Shown: one piece after another, positions 31,154-39,312 of the stretch
How positions within the stretch are numbered: position 1 is the first letter of the stretch
How the letters are laid out: every line of letters starts with the position of its first letter
Source of the DNA: Amycolatopsis nigrescens CSC17Ta-90
GTDB lineage: Bacteria; Actinomycetota; Actinomycetes; Mycobacteriales; Pseudonocardiaceae
Reading direction: 5' to 3'
Assembly: GCF_000384315.1 (NCBI RefSeq)
Contig: NZ_ARVW01000001.1
Coordinates: forward strand, 2,923,746 to 2,987,745
DNA length: 64,000 bases
The notes under the pieces: generated by a model
Database searches by the model: none
The model's input: the letters and a program-made list of their open reading frames with translations, nothing else
What the model was told of the DNA's origin: nothing
Made by a program: the position numbers and the translations under genes

Positions 31154-31181
31154 GTCTTCGGGCCGCCCACGGCCCGAAGAC
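31154..31181. repeat. perfect hairpin in the asnC-bldC gap
   Basis: Inverted repeat with 12-bp arms (GTCTTCGGGCCG / CGGCCCGAAGAC) and a CCCA loop. There is no gene end next to it and no T-run, so it is not an obvious terminator. It could be a leader structure for asnC on the minus strand or a remnant element. Confidence 0.5.
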
Positions 31182-31439
31182 TTCATGGCGCGCCCCGGCC
31201 GAAGGCCTCGCGATCGCGGCGGCAGGGCGCCTTCCCCCAGGTCAAACCCCATTTCCCCAACTAGCGCCCTGTCGACGCGATCGCGATCGCGCGCTGTCCT
31301 AATTGTCCCATTACTACCTCTTTACTCTTTGACAACCGTTCGAGTACCTGTCGGGTGAGATGCAACGATTGCCCTGTTGGATGCCGGACGTGCGGACCGC
31401 TCTCCGGTATAGCAGTGAGGTCGTTAAGGAGGCGGAAAG

Positions 31440-31652
31440 ATGACCGCGACCATGGGAGGACGGCTTCTCACACCAGGTGAGGTGGCCGCACTGTTCCGGG
31501 TTGACCCGAAGACCGTGACCCGCTGGGCCACCGCCGGCCGGATCGGTTCCATCCGGACCCCTGGCGGGCATCGCCGGTTCCGCGAGTCCGAGGTCAACGA
31601 GTTGCTGGCCGAGCTGACCACGGATGCCAGCGAACCCACCCGGCACGTCTGA
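31440..31652 (+). CDS. bldC: developmental transcriptional regulator BldC
   Basis: A 70-residue MerR-like winged-helix DNA-binding protein. The core LLTPGEVAALFRVDPKTVTR and TPGGHRRFRESEVNELLAEL closely match Streptomyces BldC, which binds direct repeats cooperatively and holds back entry into development. The ATG at 31440 has an AAGGAGG seven bases upstream. No effector domain is present, as expected. A monocistronic promoter in the preceding gap is likely. Confidence 0.93.
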   Translation: MTATMGGRLLTPGEVAALFRVDPKTVTRWATAGRIGSIRTPGGHRRFRESEVNELLAELTTDASEPTRHV

Positions 31653-31770
31653 GGTCAAGATTGAGCGGCTCCCCCAGGTGCCAGGGCGGGCCCCTCGCCC
31701 CAAATCCCGACAAAAGGGTTAACCTCGTGGGGCAAGGCGGCATCGTGCACCACAACGGAAGGGGCCGAGC

Positions 31771-31953
31771 ATGATCTACCTGCTCGCGGCGATCGGCGCG
31801 CTTACCATCGCCGTACTGTTGTGGCGGGCTTTCGGCGCCGAACGGGTCGGGGTGCCCACCCGTCAGGCCCCGATCGCGCCGGACGACGACCCGGATTTTC
31901 TGCGCAAGCTGGGCGAGCAGCAGCGCCACCGCAGCGACGAAGACGAGAAGTAG
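31771..31953 (+). CDS. very small membrane-anchored protein
   Basis: A 60-residue protein with a single N-terminal hydrophobic helix (IYLLAAIGALTIAVLLWRAF) and a charged cytoplasmic tail rich in Asp, Glu and Arg. The ATG at 31771 is preceded by GGAAGGGG. Small proteins of this kind often lie next to bldC in related genomes as far as I recall; no function is assigned. Confidence rests on the start context and composition. Confidence 0.6.
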   Translation: MIYLLAAIGALTIAVLLWRAFGAERVGVPTRQAPIAPDDDPDFLRKLGEQQRHRSDEDEK

Positions 31954-31987
31954 CCGAAAAGCGACAGCCGCCTGTTCCCCCGGGTTC

Positions 31988-33433
31988 CTACTTCCGGGGG
32001 AACGCGTCTGCCACGGTGGCGGCGAGTTCGAGCAGGCTGAGCCGGGTGTCCGCGTGCAACCGGTCCAGCTCGATCTCGGCCCCCTCTTCGAGGTGCGGGT
32101 CGAACGGGATGCGGCAGACCGCGCGGACCCTGGCGCCGAAGTGCGCGGCGAGCTTGTCCAGGTCCACCGAGCCGCCCTTCGGGCGCACCGAGTTGATCAC
32201 CGCGACCGAGCGTTTCACCAGCTCGCCGTAGCCGTGCGCGTCCAGCCAGTCCAGGGTGGCCGAGGCGCTGCGGGCACCGTCCACCGAACCGGAGGACACC
32301 AGCACCAGCCCGTCGGCCACGTCCAGCACGCCCTTCATCGCGGAGTGCATCAGCCCGGTCCCGCAGTCGGTGAGCACGATGTTGTAGAAGTGCTCGAGCA
32401 GGTTCACCGTGCGCCGGTAGTCCTCCTCGGAGAACGCCTCGGACACCGCGGGGTCCTGTTCGCTGGCCAGGATCTCCAGCCGGCTCGAACCCTGTGACGT
32501 GTAGGACCGGACGTCGCTGTACCGCGTGATCTTGTCCGCATCGCGCAGCAGATGGCGGACCGTGGCGGTGGTTTCGATCGGGATCTTCTGCGACAGCGTG
32601 CCGCGGTCCGGGTTGGCGTCCACCGCGACTACCCGGTCACCGCGCAGCGAGGCGAAGGTGGAGCCGAGGGTGGTCGTGGTGGTGGTCTTGCCCACCCCGC
32701 CCTTGAGGCTCAGCATGGCGATCTTGTAGCAGCCGCGCAGCGGCTGGTTGACCCGCGCGATCAGCTCGCGGCGCTGCCGGTCGGCCGGGCTCTCCCCCGG
32801 GTTGATCAACTTGCCGGTGCCGACGTAGACCGCCTTGCGCCAGCCGGACTGCGGGCGCCGCTTGACCTGCCGGACCAGGTGCGCGCTGGTCAGGTCCTCG
32901 CCGCCGGCCAGCGCGTGCCTGCCGTGCTGCTGCGGCTGGGGCAACAGTGGCTGACCGGGCTGACCAGGCTGACCGGGCTGGCCCGGCTGCGGCGGGTACT
33001 GGTGCTCGGGATATTGGACGGCCTGCGGGTCGGTGTACTGCGGAGGCGGCTGGAGCGGCGGCAACTGCTGGTCGTACGGCGCCGTGTACTGCGGCGGGAG
33101 CTGCTGCTGCGGGCCGGACGGGGTCGCCTCGGAGTAGTACTGCTGTTGCTGCGCGCCGGGCACCGGATGCGGCCCGGAAACCGCCGGGTTCGGCGGCAGC
33201 TGGTGCGGCCCGGAAGCGCTCGGGTTGGGCCCCATCCCGGCCGCCGGATGCGGGGCCGAGTCGGTCCGGTCCTCGGAGAACGGGTCCGCAGGCTGCTGCG
33301 CGGCGGCCTGTTCGGCCGACGGCGGCGCCTGCCACTGCGTCGGTGCCTCGGCGGCCAGGCCCTCCTGGGGTTCCTGGTGCCCTGGAGCCGACTCGTCGCT
33401 GGGTCCGGTCACCGGTGAACTCCTCCTGAACAT
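31988..33433 (-). CDS. MinD/ParA family ATPase with Pro/Gln-rich N-terminal region
   Basis: A 481-residue protein. Residues ~1-165 are low-complexity, rich in Pro, Gln and Gly with repeated QPGQPGQPG-type units. Residues ~230-480 are a deviant Walker-A P-loop ATPase (LSLKGGVGKTTTTTTLGSTF, then VVAVDANPDRGTLSQKI and LTDCGTGLMHSAMKGVLDVA). This layout is that of the ParA-like proteins linked to type VII secretion (EspI-like) and polar-growth machinery in actinobacteria, but no ESX genes are here. The start MFRRSSPVTGP is at ATG 33433. Role unknown beyond ATP-dependent spatial organisation. Confidence 0.8.
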   Translation of the reverse strand: MFRRSSPVTGPSDESAPGHQEPQEGLAAEAPTQWQAPPSAEQAAAQQPADPFSEDRTDSAPHPAAGMGPNPSASGPHQLPPNPAVSGPHPVPGAQQQQYYSEATPSGPQQQLPPQYTAPYDQQLPPLQPPPQYTDPQAVQYPEHQYPPQPGQPGQPGQPGQPLLPQPQQHGRHALAGGEDLTSAHLVRQVKRRPQSGWRKAVYVGTGKLINPGESPADRQRRELIARVNQPLRGCYKIAMLSLKGGVGKTTTTTTLGSTFASLRGDRVVAVDANPDRGTLSQKIPIETTATVRHLLRDADKITRYSDVRSYTSQGSSRLEILASEQDPAVSEAFSEEDYRRTVNLLEHFYNIVLTDCGTGLMHSAMKGVLDVADGLVLVSSGSVDGARSASATLDWLDAHGYGELVKRSVAVINSVRPKGGSVDLDKLAAHFGARVRAVCRIPFDPHLEEGAEIELDRLHADTRLSLLELAATVADAFPRK

Positions 33434-33528
33434 CGTCGCGCCCTGTTCAACGCCTCCCCACCGCGTTGGTGACGACGGTAGTCGTCAACGGCGCGCGACG
33501 CCGCACCGGTCCGGAAACGGCCGCGGAC

Positions 33529-34524
33529 TCAGACCCCGGCGTAGGAGTGCAGCCCCGCGGTCACCAGGTTGACGAAGAACAGGTTGAAGACCGTCATCGC
33601 GAAACCGATCGTGTTGATGATCGCGGCCCGGTTCCCCCGCCAGCCGGCGGTGGCGCGGGAGTGCAGGTACGCCGCGTAGACCACCCAGGCCACGAAGGCG
33701 ACGGTCTCCTTCGGGTCCCAGCCCCAGAACCGGCCCCAGGCCGCCTCGGCCCATACCGCGCCGCAGAGCACGCCGAAGGTGAACACCGGGAACGCGAAGA
33801 CGGTGGCCCGGTAGGCGATCCGGTCCAGGATCTCGGCGGCGGGCAGCCGGGGGCCGAACTTGGCGAACTTGGCCGGATCGCGCTCGTGCGCGGACCGGAA
33901 CAGGTACAGCACGCTGGCCACGCCCGGCACCAGGAACACCCCGGAGCCGATGATCGCCGCCGAAACGTGGATGACCATCCAGTAGGACTGCAACGCGGGC
34001 ATCACCGGCGCGGCCACCGCGTAGAGCATGGTGCCGCCGACGAACATCAGGATCACGACCGGCAGCAGCATGAAGCCGGACAGGTGCCGGACCGGGAACT
34101 TCTTGATCACGATCAGCCAGGTGGCCACCGCGATGAAGGTCACCGCCATGATGTATTCGTACATATTGCCCCACGGCACCCGGCTGGTCGCCAGGCCGCG
34201 CAGCACCAGCGCGGACAGGTGCAGCAGCGCGCCGAGCACGGTCAGCGCGGCGCCCATCCGGCCGATCCGCTCGGCCCGTCCACCCCTGCCGTTCTCCGGC
34301 ACGACCGGGGTGGGCCGGTCGTCACTGCCGCCGTCTTCGGTGCTGACCGGCGCGCCCGCGCCGACCAATTCGCGAGTACGCGACTTCGCCCGCTCGGCGG
34401 CCATCCTGCCCTTGGCCCCGAAGGACTGCTCGACCAGGAAGAAGATCAGCGCCAGCACGTAGATCGCGGTAGCGGTGGTGAAGGAGTAGTCGCTGTACTG
34501 CGACAACGTCTCGTTGACCGGCAT
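33529..34524 (-). CDS. ccsB: cytochrome c biogenesis protein CcsB (ResC/CcsA type)
   Basis: Heme-handling membrane protein of the system II cytochrome c synthetase, working with ResB to deliver heme to apocytochrome outside the membrane. The WWD-type signature is visible as AAWGRFWGWDPKETVAFVAW in the C-terminal part. About eight membrane helices occur in 331 residues, with a hydrophilic loop containing a Pro/Ser-rich segment near residues 50-75. The ATG at 34524 shares a base with the resB stop (TGATG). Confidence 0.94.
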   Translation of the reverse strand: MPVNETLSQYSDYSFTTATAIYVLALIFFLVEQSFGAKGRMAAERAKSRTRELVGAGAPVSTEDGGSDDRPTPVVPENGRGGRAERIGRMGAALTVLGALLHLSALVLRGLATSRVPWGNMYEYIMAVTFIAVATWLIVIKKFPVRHLSGFMLLPVVILMFVGGTMLYAVAAPVMPALQSYWMVIHVSAAIIGSGVFLVPGVASVLYLFRSAHERDPAKFAKFGPRLPAAEILDRIAYRATVFAFPVFTFGVLCGAVWAEAAWGRFWGWDPKETVAFVAWVVYAAYLHSRATAGWRGNRAAIINTIGFAMTVFNLFFVNLVTAGLHSYAGV

Positions 34525-36182
34525 CAACCCGTCCTCTTCTCAGCTGAAAGCAGCTTGTCCGCGATCCGGTTGAACTCTTCCCCGTAACCGGCTTGGTCGG
34601 TACGGGCCAGACCGCCCACTTCTACTACGGTAAGTCGTACATCATTTTCGCCCGTCACCGGGGTGACGCGCACCCAGAACCGACGGCGCTTGACCGTCAG
34701 CGACGCGGCGAGGCCGAGCAGCATCACCACCGCGCAGCCCAGCACCCAGCCCTGCGTCGGGTCGTGCGAGACCTGCAGCCGGATCCACTGGCCGACCCCG
34801 TCGAACTTGATCTTCGTGCCGTCCGGGATGGTGATCTCCTGGCCGACCTTGAGGTTCTCCCTGGCGACCCTGTTCAGCTTGCCCTGGTCCACCATGCCCT
34901 TGTCCACCTCGAAGATGGACTGCCCGCGCCCGGAGTCGAGACCGAGGTCGCCCTGCATCACGTCCACCGCGACCGCTGGGTCGGTCAACGCCGGAAAGCG
35001 GGAGGAGAGCACCTTGCCCTGCATCGAGGCGGTCGGCGCGAACAACCCGGTGATCGCCAGCTGCTTGGTGCGGCGCTGCTCGGCGTCGGTCACCCCCGGC
35101 GGGTCGAACTTGGTCGCACCCTCGGAAAGCAGCGTCACCGGGTCGGTCAGCCGCCACTGGACGGCCTGGGTCCTGGTCTCGCCGTCCGGGTAGGTCACCG
35201 TGAACCGCGGCGAGAAACCGTTGTCCAGCAGGTAGACCCGGTCCCCCGCGGTGCGCAGCGGCTCGTTCACCTCGAGCCGGTACGGCCGCCAGGTGCCGTT
35301 TTCCAGGTCCGCCCCGGACTGGTACTCGAGATGGGACTCGAAGTGCTCCGCCTGCCCGTCCGCGGTGTAGCGCGCGGCGAAGTCGTTCACCTTGACGCAG
35401 AACGGGTTCAGCTCGGTGCCGTCCACCTGCAGGCCGGGTACGAAGGAGTCGAAGGCGTAGATGCCGGAGTTGCAGAACTGGGAACCGTTGGCCTGCACGA
35501 TGACGTGGCCCTCGTAGCTGAACAGCTTGCCAAGCGCGAAGAACACGATCACGCCCAGCATGCCGAAGTGGAACAGCAGGTTGCCGGTCTCGCGCAGGTA
35601 GCCGCGTTCGGCGCTGATGCTGCGCACGCCGTCCGCTTCTTCGCGCTCGACCTTCCGCCAGCCAGACAACCGGGCCTTGGCGTCGGCCAGCACCTCGTCC
35701 GCGTCCGCGGTCAGTTCGGCACGCCGGTGGTGCGGCATCCTGGCCAGCCGCCGCGGGGTCAGCACCGGCTTCGCGCGCATCGACCGGACGTACTCCACGC
35801 TGCGCGGCAGCAGGCAACCGACCAGCGAGACCATCAGCAGCAGGTAGATCGCGGAGAACCAGACGCTGGAGTAGACCTCGAAGAACTGCAGGCGGTCCAG
35901 CAGGTTGCCCCACCAGCCGTGCGCGGCGATGTACTCGTCGGTCTTCGTCGCGTTGAGCGTGCGCTGCGGCAGCAGCGCACCCGGCATCGCGGCGAGCGCG
36001 AGCAGGAAGAGCAGGATCAGCGCGGTACGCATGGAGGTGAGCCCGCGCCAGGTGTTGCGCAGGAAAGCGAGCACGCGTTTCGCCCGCGAATTGCGGTAGG
36101 GCCGCTGGGGTTCGGCCGGCGGCGCCGTCGCGGCTGAGTCTGATTGCGCCTCCGCGGGAGGGAGTGCGTCGGCGGGGGTCAC
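34524..36182 (-). CDS. resB: cytochrome c biogenesis protein ResB
   Basis: Partner of CcsB in system II cytochrome c maturation. It has 552 residues. An N-terminal cytoplasmic stretch of ~45 residues is followed by helices near 60-80, 110-130 and 210-230, then a large external domain, then a final helix (CAVVMLLGLAASLTVKRRR). The motif LTSMRTALILLFLLALAAMP is typical. The GTG at 36182 overlaps the ccdA stop as GTGA; the longer frame upstream is antisense-free ccdA sequence and was rejected. Confidence 0.93.
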   Translation of the reverse strand: MTPADALPPAEAQSDSAATAPPAEPQRPYRNSRAKRVLAFLRNTWRGLTSMRTALILLFLLALAAMPGALLPQRTLNATKTDEYIAAHGWWGNLLDRLQFFEVYSSVWFSAIYLLLMVSLVGCLLPRSVEYVRSMRAKPVLTPRRLARMPHHRRAELTADADEVLADAKARLSGWRKVEREEADGVRSISAERGYLRETGNLLFHFGMLGVIVFFALGKLFSYEGHVIVQANGSQFCNSGIYAFDSFVPGLQVDGTELNPFCVKVNDFAARYTADGQAEHFESHLEYQSGADLENGTWRPYRLEVNEPLRTAGDRVYLLDNGFSPRFTVTYPDGETRTQAVQWRLTDPVTLLSEGATKFDPPGVTDAEQRRTKQLAITGLFAPTASMQGKVLSSRFPALTDPAVAVDVMQGDLGLDSGRGQSIFEVDKGMVDQGKLNRVARENLKVGQEITIPDGTKIKFDGVGQWIRLQVSHDPTQGWVLGCAVVMLLGLAASLTVKRRRFWVRVTPVTGENDVRLTVVEVGGLARTDQAGYGEEFNRIADKLLSAEKRTG

Positions 36183-36952
36183 AGCGGGAGCCTCACATCG
36201 TTCACCAGCGTGTTGCGCAGCACCCCGACCAGCTCGCCCCACAACCCGGTGACCAGCAGGATGCCCACGACCAGCAGCAGCCCGCCGCCGAAGAGCTGCA
36301 CGCCCCGGCCGTGCCGGCGCAGCCAGTCGGTGGCGCGCACCGCCCAGCGGGTGCCGAACGCGATCAGCAGGAAGGGCAACCCGAGGCCGAGGCAGTAGAC
36401 CAGCACCAGCAGGAAGCCGCGGACCGCGGAGCCGCCGGTGGAGCTGGCCAGCAGGATCACCCCGGACAGGGTCGGGCCGATGCACGGGGTCCAACCGAGG
36501 CCGAACACCGCACCGAGGAGCGGCGCGCCCCACAACCCGCCGCGCGGCACCTTGTGCGAACGGACGTCCCGCTGCAGCGCCGGGATCAGGCCGAGGAAGA
36601 CCAGCGCCATCGCGATGGTCAGCACCCCGCCGATGCGCTGCAGCAGGTCCTGGTTGACCAGCATGGCGTCGGCGAGCCAGACCAGGCTGCCGAGTCCGGC
36701 GGTGAACACCACGGTGAAGCCGAGAATGAACAGGCCGGTCGCGCCGACCACGGCGTACCGGCCCTTCTTGCGCTCCTCGTCCGCGCCGACCGCGGGCGCT
36801 TCGGCGCCCACCAGCGCGGCCAGGTAGGCGAGGTAGCCCGGCACCAGCGGCACCACGCAGGGCGAGGCGAAGGAGATCGCTCCGGCCAGCAGCGCCACAC
36901 CCGCCGCGAGCAGCAGCGGACCGGAGGTGGCCAGCTCGGTCACGGAGTTCAC
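36179..36952 (-). CDS. ccdA: cytochrome c biogenesis thiol carrier CcdA
   Basis: Six-helix membrane protein passing reducing equivalents from cytoplasmic thioredoxin to ResA outside. The family signature ISFASPCVVPLVPGYLAYLA (with one redox Cys) is at residues 27-46, and the second Cys is in GLGWTPCIGPTLSG. It has 257 residues. The GTG at 36952 overlaps the stop of an unrelated FAD monooxygenase gene as GTGA, so its translation is coupled to that gene. The usual partner resA lies upstream of the inserted cassette. Confidence 0.94.
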   Translation of the reverse strand: MNSVTELATSGPLLLAAGVALLAGAISFASPCVVPLVPGYLAYLAALVGAEAPAVGADEERKKGRYAVVGATGLFILGFTVVFTAGLGSLVWLADAMLVNQDLLQRIGGVLTIAMALVFLGLIPALQRDVRSHKVPRGGLWGAPLLGAVFGLGWTPCIGPTLSGVILLASSTGGSAVRGFLLVLVYCLGLGLPFLLIAFGTRWAVRATDWLRRHGRGVQLFGGGLLLVVGILLVTGLWGELVGVLRNTLVNDVRLPL

Positions 36953-38106
36953 CCTGATGAGGGTAGGGAACGTGCTTCCTGAGAACCGGGCAGGGTACCG
37001 ATGCGCGCACCGACTGTCCTTTGAGGGGTGAAAGCGGGGAGGGCTTGGAGGCTGTGGTCGACGGCGGTGGTGCCGTAATCGAACATGTCGCGTTCGTAGG
37101 CGGAGAGGGCGGCGGTGAGGTCGAGCCGGCCGTGGAGTACCTCGGTTAGCTTGCGCCGCAACAGGTTCGCGTCGTGCAGGGCGGTGTTGGCGCCGTTGCC
37201 GCCGCTCGGCGAGGTGGCGTGGATCGCGTCCCCGAGCAGGGTCACCGGACCGGCGGGCCAGCGCGCGCCCGGCCGCACCACCCGGATCGACAGCTCCGCG
37301 CTCTGCACCGCGTCGGTCGCCTTGACCACGGCCCGCAGCTCCGGGTGCCAGCCGGCCATCAGCTCCGCCAAGGGTTTCGGCGAACCCGGCATGGTGACCC
37401 AGCGCAGATAGTCCGCGGTGTCCGATAGCACGACTTCGGGCGCATACCGGGCTGCTGCCCGTTTCGGCGGCTCACGGAACTTCATCAGCCCCAGCATCAG
37501 GGTCAGCTCCGGCGTCTTGATCACCGTGCCGAAACCGGGCACCAGCTTGGCGAACCGCTCGTCGAGCGGGGTGCGGCCGACCACGAACCGCACCCCGGTG
37601 TCGAACGGCCGGGTCTCCGGGCTGAGCCGGCCGCGCACCGCCGAGTTCACGCCGTCCGCGCCGACCAGCAGATCCGCGACCGTCTCGGTGCCGTCCGAGA
37701 AGGACACCGACACCCGCGAATCGGGCCGGACCCGGTAATCGGTGAACTCACGACCGAACCGCAGGTGCGGACCGAGACCCGCGGCGAGGAGCTGCCGCAG
37801 CACCTGCCGGTCGATCGCGGTGGCGGCGGCCGGTCCGAGATCGCCGACCGGGTTCAGCCGGTGGTCGAGCACCGGCCTGGCGCCTTCGAGATCGCCCATG
37901 GTGGCCGTCAGCAGGGGGTGCAGTCGTTCGGGCAAGCAGTCCCGCAGTGCCGATTCGCCCTGCTCGGCGAGGCCGATCCGGTAGCCCTGGAAGCGGGCGC
38001 TGATCGCGGCGTCCCGCTCGTAGACGGCCACCTCGACACCGGCCCGCAGCAGCCCCTGGGCGAGGCAGAGCCCGCCGAGCCCGGCCCCGATCACCACAAC
38101 ACGCAT
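36949..38106 (-). CDS. FAD-dependent monooxygenase (TetX-like aromatic hydroxylase family)
   Basis: Class A flavin monooxygenase of 385 residues. The FAD-binding GxGxxG is at the N-terminus (VVVIGAGLGGLCLAQGL). The DG motif is in VADLLVGADGVNSAVRG, and the FAD-pyrophosphate motif GD is in TLLGDAIHATSPSGGNGANT. The ATG at 38106 has an AGGAGG five bases upstream. A divergent TetR repressor with palindromic operators controls it, as for antibiotic- or phenol-inactivating oxygenases. The substrate is unknown; tetracycline-like or polyketide aromatics are a guess. Its stop overlaps ccdA. Confidence 0.85.
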   Translation of the reverse strand: MRVVVIGAGLGGLCLAQGLLRAGVEVAVYERDAAISARFQGYRIGLAEQGESALRDCLPERLHPLLTATMGDLEGARPVLDHRLNPVGDLGPAAATAIDRQVLRQLLAAGLGPHLRFGREFTDYRVRPDSRVSVSFSDGTETVADLLVGADGVNSAVRGRLSPETRPFDTGVRFVVGRTPLDERFAKLVPGFGTVIKTPELTLMLGLMKFREPPKRAAARYAPEVVLSDTADYLRWVTMPGSPKPLAELMAGWHPELRAVVKATDAVQSAELSIRVVRPGARWPAGPVTLLGDAIHATSPSGGNGANTALHDANLLRRKLTEVLHGRLDLTAALSAYERDMFDYGTTAVDHSLQALPAFTPQRTVGARIGTLPGSQEARSLPSSG

Positions 38107-38123
38107 CAAGTCCTCCTGGGCAC

Positions 38124-38137
38124 TGTTCAATTGAACA
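38124..38137. promoter_or_regulatory. palindromic operator for the TetR regulator
   Basis: TGTTCAATTGAACA is a perfect 14-bp palindrome in the 86-bp divergent gap between the monooxygenase and tetR starts. A further TGTTCA half-site occurs at 38159-38164. Position and symmetry fit a TetR dimer binding site controlling both genes. Confidence 0.65.
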
Positions 38138-38138
38138 C

Positions 38139-38157
38139 CGCTCAAGGTACCTGAGCG
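38139..38157. promoter_or_regulatory. second palindrome in the tetR divergent region
   Basis: CGCTCAAGGTACCTGAGCG has 6-bp outer arms (CGCTCA / TGAGCG) around a near-symmetric centre. It lies one base after the first palindrome and could be a second operator or part of an extended site. Confidence 0.45.
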
Positions 38158-38192
38158 CTGTTCAGTCCGCCAGCCGTGATGGACTTGCACGC

Positions 38193-38729
38193 ATGTCGTT
38201 GAACCAGGCCACCGTGCTGGCGGCCGCGGTCGAGCTACTGGACGAGGTCGGCCTGGACGAGCTGTCCACCCGGCGGCTGGCGGCCAGGCTCGGCGTCCGG
38301 GTCGGCGCGCTGTACTGGCACTACGCGAACAAACAGGCCCTGCTGGACGCGATCGCGGACCAGATCATCGGGGACGCGGCGGCCGTGCCGCTGCCGGGCG
38401 GCGACCAGGACGAGCGGCTGCGCGTGATCGCGACCGCCCAGCGCGAAGCGATGCTCGCGCACCCGGACGGCGCCAGGCTGATCGCCACCATGAGCGCGCC
38501 GGGCCCGCAGGGCCGGACCTTCTACCAGCGCCCGATCGCGGTGCTCCGGGAAGCCGGGCTGAGCGAGGCCACCGCGGAGGTCGGCACCGACGTGCTCACC
38601 AGCTACGTCAACGGTTTCACCATCGAGGAGCAGGCACGCAAGGTGGACGGCTGGTCAAGGCGGGACCGGGACCGCAGCTTCCACGCCGGCCTCGAAGTCG
38701 TGCTCGCCGGAATCCGCGCGCTGCGCTGA
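38193..38729 (+). CDS. TetR family transcriptional regulator
   Basis: A 178-residue repressor. The N-terminal HTH (LSTRRLAARLGVRVGALYWHYANKQALLDAIADQ-type region, residues ~25-58) is very close to the tetracycline-repressor subfamily. The shorter C-terminal ligand domain (residues 65-178) has the TetR_C character. Divergent from the FAD monooxygenase across a gap holding palindromic operators. Its stop is only 4 bp from the convergent resA stop. It likely senses a small aromatic compound and derepresses the oxygenase; ligand unknown. Confidence 0.9.
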   Translation: MSLNQATVLAAAVELLDEVGLDELSTRRLAARLGVRVGALYWHYANKQALLDAIADQIIGDAAAVPLPGGDQDERLRVIATAQREAMLAHPDGARLIATMSAPGPQGRTFYQRPIAVLREAGLSEATAEVGTDVLTSYVNGFTIEEQARKVDGWSRRDRDRSFHAGLEVVLAGIRALR

Positions 38730-38733
38730 AGCG

Positions 38734-39312
38734 TCAGCTCTCGGCGGAAAGCTCTTGCACCACCGGCAAGAGATCACTGGCGAGCAGATCGCGCAGGAAG
38801 ATCGCGGCCACCCGCTGCTGCTTGTCCAGCACGATCGTCGACGGCACCACGTTGCGCGGGTAGTTGGAAAGCTGCAGCAGCGACCGGCCGGCCTCGTCGT
38901 AGATGGACGGGTAGGTCAGCTTCCGGTCCCGCACGAAGTCCTGCGCCACGCTCCGGTCCGGGTCGCGCACGTCCAGCCCGAGCACCTGCACCCCGGCGTC
39001 CTTGGTCTGCTGGTACAGCTTCTCCATCTCCGGCGCCTCGGTGCGGCACGGGGTGCACCACTGCCCCCAGATGTTGAGCACCACGACCTTGCCGGGGAAG
39101 TCCGCGACGGAGAGCTGCTTGCCCTCGTTCATCAGGTCGTCGCCGGACAGCTTCGGGATCTTCTGCCGCTCCGCCACCGGATAGCGGATGTCGACCTGGC
39201 CGCCCGGCGACACGAACTCGAAGGTCGTGCCCGACGTCACCGCGTCCTTGCCGGTGCTGCATCCGGCCAACGCGAGCACCGCCACCAGCACCGCCGCCAC
39301 AGTGCGCCTCAT
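38734..39312 (-). CDS. resA: thioredoxin-like lipoprotein ResA/TlpA
   Basis: Extracytoplasmic thiol-disulfide oxidoreductase that keeps apocytochrome c heme-binding cysteines reduced, receiving electrons from CcdA. The N-terminal lipoprotein signal ends at lipobox LALAGC (Cys near residue 18). The thioredoxin CxxC is NIWGQWCTPCRTEAPEMEKL, and the cis-Pro region is NYPRNVVPSTIVLD. The ATG at 39312 gives 192 residues. In relatives resA abuts ccdA; here a tetR/monooxygenase pair separates them, and a 58-codon ORF with an ATGA overlap precedes it. Confidence 0.92.
   Translation of the reverse strand: MRRTVAAVLVAVLALAGCSTGKDAVTSGTTFEFVSPGGQVDIRYPVAERQKIPKLSGDDLMNEGKQLSVADFPGKVVVLNIWGQWCTPCRTEAPEMEKLYQQTKDAGVQVLGLDVRDPDRSVAQDFVRDRKLTYPSIYDEAGRSLLQLSNYPRNVVPSTIVLDKQQRVAAIFLRDLLASDLLPVVQELSAES

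Larger units (their letters stand above)
31039..31439. other. intergenic region between asnC and bldC (401 bp)
   Basis: Divergent control region with no convincing gene. It holds a two-copy tandem repeat (31066-31145), a perfect 12-bp-arm hairpin (31154-31181), and two GCGATCGC palindromic patches near 31211 and 31280. An AT-richer stretch around 31295-31335 includes TTGACA at 31328-31333. The bldC side has a TATAGC that could be a -10 at 31408-31413 and a clean ribosome-binding site. Confidence 0.6.

Noticed and set aside
31205..31300. GCGATCGC patches resembling cyanobacterial HIP1 repeats
   Set aside because: Two occurrences in a GC-rich gap are expected by chance and no periodic pattern was seen.
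32941..32990. Short CTGACCGGG-type tandem repeats suggestive of a CRISPR or microsatellite array
   Set aside because: They are the coding repeat for Gln-Pro-Gly units of the ParA-like protein; no spacers.
36949..37010. Extension of the resB frame upstream through ccdA to make an 828-residue fusion
   Set aside because: The extra part is a shadow of ccdA in another frame; the GTG at 36182 overlapping the ccdA stop is the natural start.
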